A stretch of 10,998 nucleotides of DNA from Chloroflexi bacterium RBG_16_60_22 (lineage in GTDB: Bacteria; Chloroflexota; Dehalococcoidia; Dehalococcoidales; RBG-16-60-22), in contig MGNX01000056.1 of NCBI GenBank assembly GCA_001796935.1, positions 1-10,998 of the forward strand, in the 5' to 3' direction. The translations under genes and the position numbers were made by a program. Below the pieces are notes generated by a model that worked only from the letters and a program-made list of their open reading frames with translations, had not been told where the DNA came from and made no database searches. Below are positions 5,690 through 10,998 of this stretch, piece after piece; the first letter of the stretch is position 1; each line of letters begins with the position of its first letter.

Positions 5690-7062
5690 AGCAGGGTCGG
5701 CTCCACGCTGCCGAGGCTCTCGAACCTGGCCAGGTTCTGGCGAAAGCGCATCTTCACCCGGCCGGTCGGCCCGTTGCGGTGCTTGGCGATGATGACGTCG
5801 GCCTCCTCGCGGGGGTACTCCCGGTCCGGGTGGGCGGCTATCCACTCCTCCTCGCTCTTGTAGTAATACTCGTCGCGGTAGATAAAGAGGACGACGTCCG
5901 CGTCCTGCTCGATGCTGCCGCTCTCCCGGAGGTCGGAGAGCTGGGGCTCGTGGGAGGCGCGCCACTCCACGGCACGGCTGAGCTGGGATACCGCCAGCAC
6001 CGGCGCGTTAAGCTCCCGGGCCAGGGCCTTGAGCGACCGCGAGATATAGGTGATTTCCTGCACGCGGTTCTCGCCGCGGTGCCCCTCCCCCTCCATCAGC
6101 TGTAAATAGTCGATGATAATCATGTCGATGCCCCGCTCGTAGTTGAGGCGGAGCGCCTTGGAGCGCATCTCCGCCATGCGGAGCATGGGCGTATCGTCAA
6201 CGTAAATCGATGCCTCGGAGAGCACGCCGGTGGCCTCCATGACCCGCCTTTCCTCGTCCTCGGTATGCTGCCCGAAGCGCACGCGCCGGGAGTTGACGCC
6301 CGACTCACTGGAAAGGAGACGCAGCACCAGGGAATCGCGCGCCATCTCGACGCTGAACAGGGCGACGCAGGCACGGTGGTCGACGGCGGCGTTGCGGGCG
6401 ATGTTGAGCGCCAGGCTGGTCTTGCCCATGCTGGGCCGGCCCGCCACGATGATGAGGTCGGAGCGCTGAAAGCCCCCGAGGAACTCGTCCAGGCCGGGGA
6501 AACTGGAAAGCACGTAAGGGAGCTTCTCCGGGCGGTCCTCCGTGGAGGGAGGCGCCACCTCGAAATACTTGTCCAGCACCTGCCGGATGTGGGTGAGGTC
6601 ACCCTTACCCCCGCCGCGCCGCAGCTTGAAGAGGAGGCTCTCCGCCCGCGCCATGCTGTCCTCAACGTCCGGCCCGGCTTCGTAGCCGATGGCCGCGATG
6701 CGGTCGCCGGCGGTGACCATCTGCCGCATCACCGAGAGCCGGTAAACGATGCGGGCGTAGTGCTCCACGTCCAGCGAGGTGGGGCAGACCGATATCAGGT
6801 AGCTGAGGTGGGCGGCGCCGCCGCAGGCCTCCAGCCTTCCCCGGCGGGAAAGCTCCTGGGCCACGGTGACCTGGTTGATGGCCTCGTCGCGCTGGTAGAG
6901 GGAAACGCAGGCCTCGTAAAGCCACCGGTTCGGCTCGTAATAGAAGTCGTCCGGCTGGAGGAAATCGGCAATCTGGAAAATGGACGTGCCGTCAATCAGC
7001 AGCGAGCCGATGACCGACTCCTCGGCATCGTTATCGCTGGGCGGCAGCCTGGTGTCATTCAC
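5686..7062 (-). CDS. dnaB: Replicative DNA helicase DnaB
   Basis: 458 residues, normal length for this hexameric 5'-3' helicase that opens the replication fork. The N-terminal helical domain (about 8-115) shows the typical E-x-x-V-I-G-S-L-L-I-D and D-F-x-x-x-x-x-x-x-I/L-Y blocks. The RecA-like domain has Walker A G-R-P-S-M-G-K214-T (208-215), S-V-E239-M, Walker B I-I-I-D-Y-L-Q-L-M (315-323), S-Q360-L-S-R, and the C-terminal K-H-R-N-G (427-431). No intein interrupts it. The start is GTG 7062, with GAGAGG upstream; the GTGAATGA overlap with the rplI stop is eight bases, and its own stop overlaps dnaD by four. The neighbouring DnaD and loader genes are its expected partners. Confidence 0.97.
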   Translation of the reverse strand: MNDTRLPPSDNDAEESVIGSLLIDGTSIFQIADFLQPDDFYYEPNRWLYEACVSLYQRDEAINQVTVAQELSRRGRLEACGGAAHLSYLISVCPTSLDVEHYARIVYRLSVMRQMVTAGDRIAAIGYEAGPDVEDSMARAESLLFKLRRGGGKGDLTHIRQVLDKYFEVAPPSTEDRPEKLPYVLSSFPGLDEFLGGFQRSDLIIVAGRPSMGKTSLALNIARNAAVDHRACVALFSVEMARDSLVLRLLSSESGVNSRRVRFGQHTEDEERRVMEATGVLSEASIYVDDTPMLRMAEMRSKALRLNYERGIDMIIIDYLQLMEGEGHRGENRVQEITYISRSLKALARELNAPVLAVSQLSRAVEWRASHEPQLSDLRESGSIEQDADVVLFIYRDEYYYKSEEEWIAAHPDREYPREEADVIIAKHRNGPTGRVKMRFRQNLARFESLGSVEPTLL

Positions 7063-7684
7063 GCGCTTCCCTCTCCTCTTCTTCCTCCTCCGCCATCTCC
7101 GCCACCGCTTCTATCCCGGCTTCAGCTTCGGCCTCTCTAACCCCGGCTCCGGCTTCCCCCATCACCGCCTCGGCCTCCGCCGCTTTTCTCCTGGCCCGGG
7201 GTTTCTTCTCTTCCTTTTCCGGTTTTTCCTCTACCACCTTCTCCGCCTCCACCGTCACCCTGATAACGGCCTCGATGTCATGGGTGAAGCGGACAGTCAC
7301 GTCATGCGTCCCGACCTGGCGGATGGGCTCCTCGAGGACTATCTTTCGCTTGTCAATCTCCTGCCCGGCGCTCTGGCTCAACGCCTGGGCGATGTCCGCG
7401 GCGGTAATCGACCCGTAGAGTCGGTCCTTCTCCCCGGCCCTGGCCTTGAGGTTAATCTCGGTGCCCTCCAGCTTCTTGGCCAGTTCGCCCATCTCCGTGG
7501 CCGCCTGGGCCCGTTTCACGGCCACCCTCTTCAGCTGCACCTCCACCACGTTGGAAGCCGCCGAGTTGGCCAGCACCGCCAGCTTCTTGGGCAGCAGGAA
7601 GTTCCGGCCGTAGCCGTCGGCCACCACCTTGGTCTCGCCGGCCAGGGCGACGTCCGGCACGTCTTCAATAAAAATAACCTTCAC
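7055..7684 (-). CDS. rplI: 50S ribosomal protein bL9 with long charged C-terminal extension
   Basis: 209 residues, against about 148-150 for a standard bL9. Residues 1-50 are the rRNA-binding N-domain with G-Y-G-R-N-F-L-L-P at 24-32. The connecting helix and C-domain run to about residue 147 (L-Y-G-S-I-T at 89-94, then I-x-L-x-x-P-I-R-x-x-G). From about residue 150 a low-complexity tail follows: first Lys/Glu/Arg (K-P-E-K-E-E-K-K-P-R-A-R-R-K), then Ala/Glu repeats ending in a Glu run. The start is GTG 7684 with AAGGAG (7691-7696) six bases upstream. bL9 stabilises the 23S rRNA and helps keep the reading frame. The rplI–dnaB pairing is common in bacteria. Confidence 0.95.
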   Translation of the reverse strand: MKVIFIEDVPDVALAGETKVVADGYGRNFLLPKKLAVLANSAASNVVEVQLKRVAVKRAQAATEMGELAKKLEGTEINLKARAGEKDRLYGSITAADIAQALSQSAGQEIDKRKIVLEEPIRQVGTHDVTVRFTHDIEAVIRVTVEAEKVVEEKPEKEEKKPRARRKAAEAEAVMGEAGAGVREAEAEAGIEAVAEMAEEEEEEREARE

Positions 7685-7705
7685 GTCTCTCTCCTTTTAA
7701 CGCTA

Positions 7706-7736
7706 ATTATACTGCAACGCAGGGAAAGGGCGTCAA
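7706..7736 (-). promoter_or_regulatory. Promoter of the rplI–dnaB–dnaD–loader cassette
   Basis: On the minus strand, TTGACG (7736-7731) and a perfect TATAAT (7711-7706) are separated by 19 bases, slightly longer than optimal. Transcription would start near 7699, leaving a leader of about 15 bases that contains the AAGGAG ribosome binding site. There is no room for an attenuator, so control would be at the promoter. Confidence 0.65.
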
Positions 7737-7800
7737 CCGCCCTCACGAATGGCCATTTGGAAAAATTTTAACGGCTCTATTTACATATGGTCGATTAACC

Positions 7801-7878
7801 TGTCATTGCGAGGAGCGCAGCGACGTGGCAATCTAAAAACCTTAATAGAGATTGCTTCGCCTTCGGCTCGCAATGACA
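7801..7878. repeat. REP/MITE-like interspersed palindrome, copy A
   Basis: The ends TGTCATTGCGAG (7801-7812) and CTCGCAATGACA (7867-7878) are perfect 12-base complements. An inner pair GCAATCT / AGATTGC (7828-7834, 7849-7855) also pairs, with a 14-base AT-rich centre. The outer sequence is of the TGTCATTGCGAG type, which I recognise as a dispersed non-coding palindrome in many bacteria. It lies between the trxB stop and the rplI promoter and may act as a terminator for trxB. Confidence 0.8.
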
Positions 7879-7921
7879 TTATCAACCAAAACCGCATAAT
7901 ATCATTTTAGCCGATACTCGC

Positions 7922-8848
7922 CTACCCGGAGATGTATTTTTCGGCGCTGATGGCGGCCACGGCGCCGTCGCCGGCCGCGGCGATGACCTGCCGGATGGAG
8001 CCGCTGCGGATATCCCCCGCCGCCAGGATACCGGGCACGCTTGTCTCCATGCGGTCGCTGGTAACCACGGCGCCGGTTTCGTCCAGCTCGAGCAGGCCCC
8101 CCAGGAAAGCGGTGTTGGGCCGGAACCCTACCGACATGAAAATCCCGGCTACCTCCAGGTCCGACTTTTTATTTGTCTTGACGTTGCGGACCCTCATCTT
8201 GCTGACGAAGGTCTCCCCGATGATTTCCTCGGGCACGGTATCCCAGAGAAACTCTATCCTGGGCTCGGCGAAGGCCTTTTCCTGGAGAATCTTGGTGGCG
8301 CGGAGCTCGTGGCGGCGGTGTATCACCGTTATCTTAGAGGCGAACTTGGTAAGCTCCAGGGCCTCGGTGATGGCGGCGTTGCCTCCCCCCACCACGGCCA
8401 CCGGCTTGTCCCGGAAGAAAGCGCCGTCGCAGGTGGCGCAAAAGGACACCCCTTTCCCGGTGTACTCCGCCTCCCCGGGGATACCCAGCTTCTGCCGCTC
8501 CGAGCCGCCGGCCACGATGACGGCCCTGGCGGTGAAGTCGCCTCTGGCGGTGCTGACCACCTTCTGCTTGCCCTTTACTTTAACACCGGTAACCTCGGTG
8601 ACCAGTGTCTCCAGCCCGAACTTGGCGGCCTGCTGGTGCATGGCCTCGGTCAGGGCTATGCCGCCGACCCCCTCGGCGAAGCCGGGGTAGTTCTCCACCC
8701 ACTCGGCGTTGATTATCTGCCCGCCGATGGCCCCCCTCTCTATGAGCAGGGTGGCCAGTCTGGCCCGGGCGGCATAGATGCCGGCACTAAGCCCGGCGGG
8801 ACCGCCGCCGATGATGATAACGTCATACTCTTTCCGGGAATCAGCCAT
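7922..8848 (-). CDS. trxB: Thioredoxin reductase (NADPH-dependent, FAD)
   Basis: 308 residues, the size of the low-molecular-weight bacterial enzyme that passes electrons from NADPH through FAD to thioredoxin. The FAD-binding G-G-G-P-A-G is at 14-19, the redox-active C137-A-T-C140 follows F, the second nucleotide-binding G-G-G-N-A-A is at 154-159, and H-R-R-H-E-L-R at 177-183 is the arginine pattern linked with NADPH. The FAD-contacting G-I-L-A-A-G-D-I-R is at 273-281. ATG 8848 is preceded by GGGGGGAG (8853-8860). It lies downstream of trxA in the same direction, but 172 bases and a palindromic repeat separate them, so co-transcription is possible but unproven. Confidence 0.96.
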   Translation of the reverse strand: MADSRKEYDVIIIGGGPAGLSAGIYAARARLATLLIERGAIGGQIINAEWVENYPGFAEGVGGIALTEAMHQQAAKFGLETLVTEVTGVKVKGKQKVVSTARGDFTARAVIVAGGSERQKLGIPGEAEYTGKGVSFCATCDGAFFRDKPVAVVGGGNAAITEALELTKFASKITVIHRRHELRATKILQEKAFAEPRIEFLWDTVPEEIIGETFVSKMRVRNVKTNKKSDLEVAGIFMSVGFRPNTAFLGGLLELDETGAVVTSDRMETSVPGILAAGDIRSGSIRQVIAAAGDGAVAAISAEKYISG

Positions 8849-8900
8849 GAGTCTCCCCCCTTTTTATTCGATGGGCTTCGCCCTAAAAGTGCTTCATTTA

Positions 8901-8972
8901 TGTCACCCTGAGCGCAGCAAAGGGTCTCGGGGCGGCGGGGATTCTTTCGTCACTTCGTTCCTCAGAATGACA
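8901..8972. repeat. REP/MITE-like interspersed palindrome, copy B
   Basis: The ends TGTCA (8901-8905) and TGACA (8968-8972) are inverted, and CTGAG (8909-8913) can pair with CTCAG (8961-8965). The reverse complement of the right half (TGTCATTCTGAGGAACG...) matches the left half of copy A at about 24 of 33 positions by eye, so both belong to one family. It occupies most of the trxA–trxB gap. Confidence 0.7.
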
Positions 8973-9020
8973 TCTGGGGCAAAGCACACCCGATGTCCAC
9001 ACGGAAAAAAGATATTCAGG

Positions 9021-9344
9021 CTAAAGAGCCGTGTCCAGGCTCTTCTTCAGCTCGTCCTTGGGACGGAAGCCGATAATCGTATTCACCGGCTGGCCGCCTT
9101 TAAAGACCATCAGCGTCGGGATGGACATGACGCCGTACTGGCTGGCGACCTTGGGATTATTATCGACGTTGACCTTGAAAAAACCGACTTTGCCGTCGTA
9201 CTCGCTGGCCAGCTCCTCGACCACGGGCGCCACCATCCGGCACGGCCCGCACCAGGGCGCCCAGAAATCTACCAGCACCGGCTTCGTGGCCTTCAGGACA
9301 TTCTCACCAAAGGCGGCCTCGTTAATTTCAACTGGTTTGCTCAT
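9021..9344 (-). CDS. trxA: Thioredoxin
   Basis: 107 residues, standard thioredoxin length; a cytoplasmic dithiol protein that reduces protein disulfides and is recharged by TrxB. The active site is W31-C32-G-P-C35 after V-D-F-W-A-P. The conserved cis-proline is P76 in S-I-P-T, and K-V-N-V-D (57-61) matches the central strand. ATG 9344 has a near-perfect ribosome binding site AAGGAGG (9351-9357) six bases upstream, and this site lies inside the end of plsX, which overlaps trxA by 17 bases. That strong internal site suggests thioredoxin is made in higher amount than PlsX from the same message. Confidence 0.97.
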   Translation of the reverse strand: MSKPVEINEAAFGENVLKATKPVLVDFWAPWCGPCRMVAPVVEELASEYDGKVGFFKVNVDNNPKVASQYGVMSIPTLMVFKGGQPVNTIIGFRPKDELKKSLDTAL

Positions 9345-10341
9345 GCTTTTCCTCCTTGACTTTTTGCGTAATACAACGCTCTACCGTTTCCTTGGCCAGG
9401 CCGATGGCGTTCTTGATGGCCCTGGCCTGACTCCGCCCGTGAGCGATGATGACATTGCCGTTGACGCCGAGAAGACAGGCCCCGCCGTACTCCGTGTAGT
9501 CGAGCTTCCTGGCCCAGTTGGTCAGCCCGATGTCCCGGAGCAGGTCGCGCCCCCGCAGCCGGTAGGCGCTGGAGAAGACATGCCCGATCTGGCGTACCGA
9601 AACGAGAAAGTTGTCGCTGAAACCCTCGATGGTCTTGATGACGATATTCCCGGTAAAGCCGTCCGTCACGATGACGTCGGTGGTCCGCTTAACGATATCC
9701 TGGCCTTCAATACTGCCGACGAAGTTGATATCCGTGGCGTTTTTAAGGAGCGGGTAGCTATCATGGACGAGCCGGTTGCCCTTGCCGTCCTCGGTACCGT
9801 TGGAGAGGAGCCCCACGCGGGGCCGTTCGATTTTAAGGATGGCCTGGCTGAATAACGAGCCGAGCCGGGCGAACTCCAGCAGGTGCTCGGGGCGGCAGTC
9901 GGCATTGGCCCCGGCATCCACCAGGAGGGCCGGGAAGGAAGATACCGTATCCAGGAAGCAGCCGATGGCCGGCCGGCTGACCCCCTTGGTTTTGCCGAGG
10001 GTGAGCAGCGCCGCCCCCACCACCGCCCCGGTGTTCCCCGCCGAAACGAAGGCGTCGGCGCCGCCGCTTTTCAGCAGTCCGATGCCGACCACTATCGAGG
10101 AGTTCGGCTTGCTCTGGATGGCCTTCATCGGGTGCTCATTAAAGTCGATGACCTGCTTGGCATCGACGATGGAGATGCCGAGGCCGGGCTTGGTCTTGGA
10201 ATGCTCCACCAGCTTGCGGAGCACGTTTTTCCGGCCCACCAGGGCAATCTCCACCCCGTACTCCTGGGCGGCCCGGATGGCCCCCTTGATAACCTCGTGC
10301 GGAGCGTAGTCGCCGCCCGCCGCATCAACCGCTATTTTCAT
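9328..10341 (-). CDS. plsX: Phosphate acyltransferase PlsX
   Basis: 337 residues, normal family length. PlsX is a peripheral membrane enzyme that converts acyl-ACP and phosphate to acyl-phosphate, the donor used by PlsY to begin phospholipid synthesis. The N-terminal M-K-I-A-V-D-A-x-G-G-D-Y-A-P is diagnostic, although the usual Met after D-A is Ala here. Other family blocks are present: S-A-G-N-T-G-A (about 101-107), G-L-L-S-N-G-T-E-D-x-K-G-N, and D-G-F-T-G-N. The C-terminus is Lys/Glu-rich and overlaps trxA by 17 bases. ATG 10341 lies nine bases after the activase stop, with only a weak GAAGAAG as ribosome binding site, so translation is probably coupled to the gene before it. No fabD/fabH neighbour is seen within the window. 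Confidence 0.96.
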   Translation of the reverse strand: MKIAVDAAGGDYAPHEVIKGAIRAAQEYGVEIALVGRKNVLRKLVEHSKTKPGLGISIVDAKQVIDFNEHPMKAIQSKPNSSIVVGIGLLKSGGADAFVSAGNTGAVVGAALLTLGKTKGVSRPAIGCFLDTVSSFPALLVDAGANADCRPEHLLEFARLGSLFSQAILKIERPRVGLLSNGTEDGKGNRLVHDSYPLLKNATDINFVGSIEGQDIVKRTTDVIVTDGFTGNIVIKTIEGFSDNFLVSVRQIGHVFSSAYRLRGRDLLRDIGLTNWARKLDYTEYGGACLLGVNGNVIIAHGRSQARAIKNAIGLAKETVERCITQKVKEEKHEQTS

Positions 10342-10350
10342 CTTCTTCAG

Positions 10351-10998
10351 CTAATCTCCCGGTACCGCCCCTTCCCAGAGGTCACAGCGCCCGCCCCACC
10401 CGGCGATGGTCCGGTGGTCCTCGGAAATCCGCACGATTTCACAGGCGGTCGGGCAGGCCCGGCACTCAAAGGAAGAGGTCTCGAACTCCGTTTCGCTGAC
10501 GCCGAAGCCGCGGAACCGGCTGGCGTCGCGGCGGTCCACCGCGTTTTCGTGTACCAGCCAAGCCGCCCCGATGGCCCCCATGACCTCGTGGTGGGGCGGC
10601 ACGATGATGTCCGTCCCCAGCGCTTCTTCCAGCGCCCGGACGATGCCCCGGTTGAAGGCCACCCCGCCCTGGAAGACGACCGGCGGCCGGATGTCCTTGC
10701 CCGAGCCGACATCGTTCAGATAGTTGCGCGCCAGCGCCTGGCAGAGCCCGTAGATAATATCATCGACATTATGCCCCGTCTGCTGCTGGTGCACCATGTC
10801 CGACTCCGCGAAGACGGTGCAGCGCCCGGCGATGCGCACCGGCTTTTTACCGAGCAGCGCCCGCCGGGAAAGCTCCTCGATGCTCATCTTCAATCTGGCC
10901 GCCTGGTGGTCCAGGAAGCTGCCGGTGCCGGCGGCGCACACCGTGTTCATGCCGAAATCGGTGACCATGCCGTCCCGGATGATAATCATTTTGCTGTC
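10351..10998 (-). CDS. BadF/BadG/HgdC-family CoA-dehydratase/reductase activase, C-terminal part (start outside window)
   Basis: The frame is open through the right edge; 215 residues are visible, beginning D-S-K, the end of the family's G-G-Q-D-S-K block. These ASKHA-fold ATPases are homodimers with one [4Fe-4S] cluster that use ATP to push electrons into 2-hydroxyacyl-CoA dehydratases or benzoyl-CoA reductases. Counting from the first visible Met (10989), C18 in V-C-A-A-G-T-G and C57 in G-R-C-T-V-F-A-E-S-D match the two cluster ligands, and their spacing of 39 equals that in the Acidaminococcus HgdC. G-G-V-A-F-N-R-G and the H-H-x-V-M-G-A-I-G-A-A block complete the second ATPase lobe. An extra C-terminal segment adds C176-x2-C179-x3-C183 and C202. 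The N-terminal ATP-binding part and partner subunits are not in the window, so the substrate is unknown. Confidence 0.88.
   Translation of the reverse strand, partial: DSKMIIIRDGMVTDFGMNTVCAAGTGSFLDHQAARLKMSIEELSRRALLGKKPVRIAGRCTVFAESDMVHQQQTGHNVDDIIYGLCQALARNYLNDVGSGKDIRPPVVFQGGVAFNRGIVRALEEALGTDIIVPPHHEVMGAIGAAWLVHENAVDRRDASRFRGFGVSETEFETSSFECRACPTACEIVRISEDHRTIAGWGGRCDLWEGAVPGD

Noticed and set aside
5690..5965. N-terminal extension of the dnaD-like frame by 92 residues
   Set aside because: It is Arg/Pro/Gly-rich, lies wholly within dnaB in another frame and matches nothing. The ATGA overlap at 5686-5689 gives a natural start.
6265..7140. Long plus-strand open frame opposite dnaB and rplI
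   Set aside because: It is an antisense shadow caused by GC-rich codon use, with no recognisable domain. The minus-strand proteins are unambiguous.
8873..8883. GGGC-TTC-GCCC hairpin upstream of trxB
   Set aside because: Only four base pairs with no T-tract; too small to claim a role.
7801..8972. CRISPR-like reading of the palindromic repeats
   Set aside because: There are only two diverged copies more than 1 kb apart with a gene between them, and no spacer pattern or cas genes.
9031..9855. Plus-strand open frame across trxA and plsX
   Set aside because: It spans two well-identified minus-strand genes. Its composition changes at the gene boundary and no domain is seen.

Overview
The window looks like the chromosome of an anaerobic Chloroflexota bacterium, probably of the Dehalococcoidia. 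The reasons are high GC content, a DnaB–DnaD–DnaC-like replication cassette, an HgdC/BadF-type activase in front of plsX, and a TraR/DksA-type zinc-finger gene fused by overlap to lspA and a RluD-type gene. This placement is inference from gene content; no rRNA or other taxonomic marker is present. All genes look intact except those cut by the window edges. I see no insertion sequence, CRISPR array, tRNA or rRNA.

Layout. (1) 1-1411: the end of a SemiSWEET-type small sugar transporter on +, facing a 12-TM major facilitator on -. (2) 1412-1802: a 391-base divergent intergenic region with promoter-like sequences on both strands, a possible leaderless small ORF and a leader hairpin. (3) 1803-3551 (+): an overlapping operon of a TraR/DksA zinc-finger protein, signal peptidase II (lspA) and an RluA/RluD-family pseudouridine synthase. 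A large stem-loop separates it from the converging cassette. (4) 3646-7684 (-): rplI – dnaB – dnaD-like – a helicase-loader-like ATPase. All are joined by overlapping start and stop codons and read from a recognisable promoter near 7706-7736. The last gene is unusual because it carries two complete DnaC/DnaI-type AAA+ domains in tandem. (5) 7922-8848 (-): trxB, flanked on both sides by REP/MITE-like palindromes of one family. (6) 9021-10998 (-): a CoA-dehydratase-type activase (cut by the window edge), plsX and trxA, tightly packed.

How they work together. The rplI cassette couples a ribosomal protein to the replicative helicase and its two presumed loading partners. The activase–plsX–trxA–trxB stretch combines an ATP-driven Fe-S electron activator, the acyl-phosphate step of phospholipid synthesis and the thioredoxin system. 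The lspA operon covers lipoprotein maturation and rRNA modification. Most of the window is core housekeeping. The item most worth a second look is the double-headed helicase loader. The acidic tail on bL9, the palindrome pair around trxB and the promoter-proximal small ORF are lesser points.
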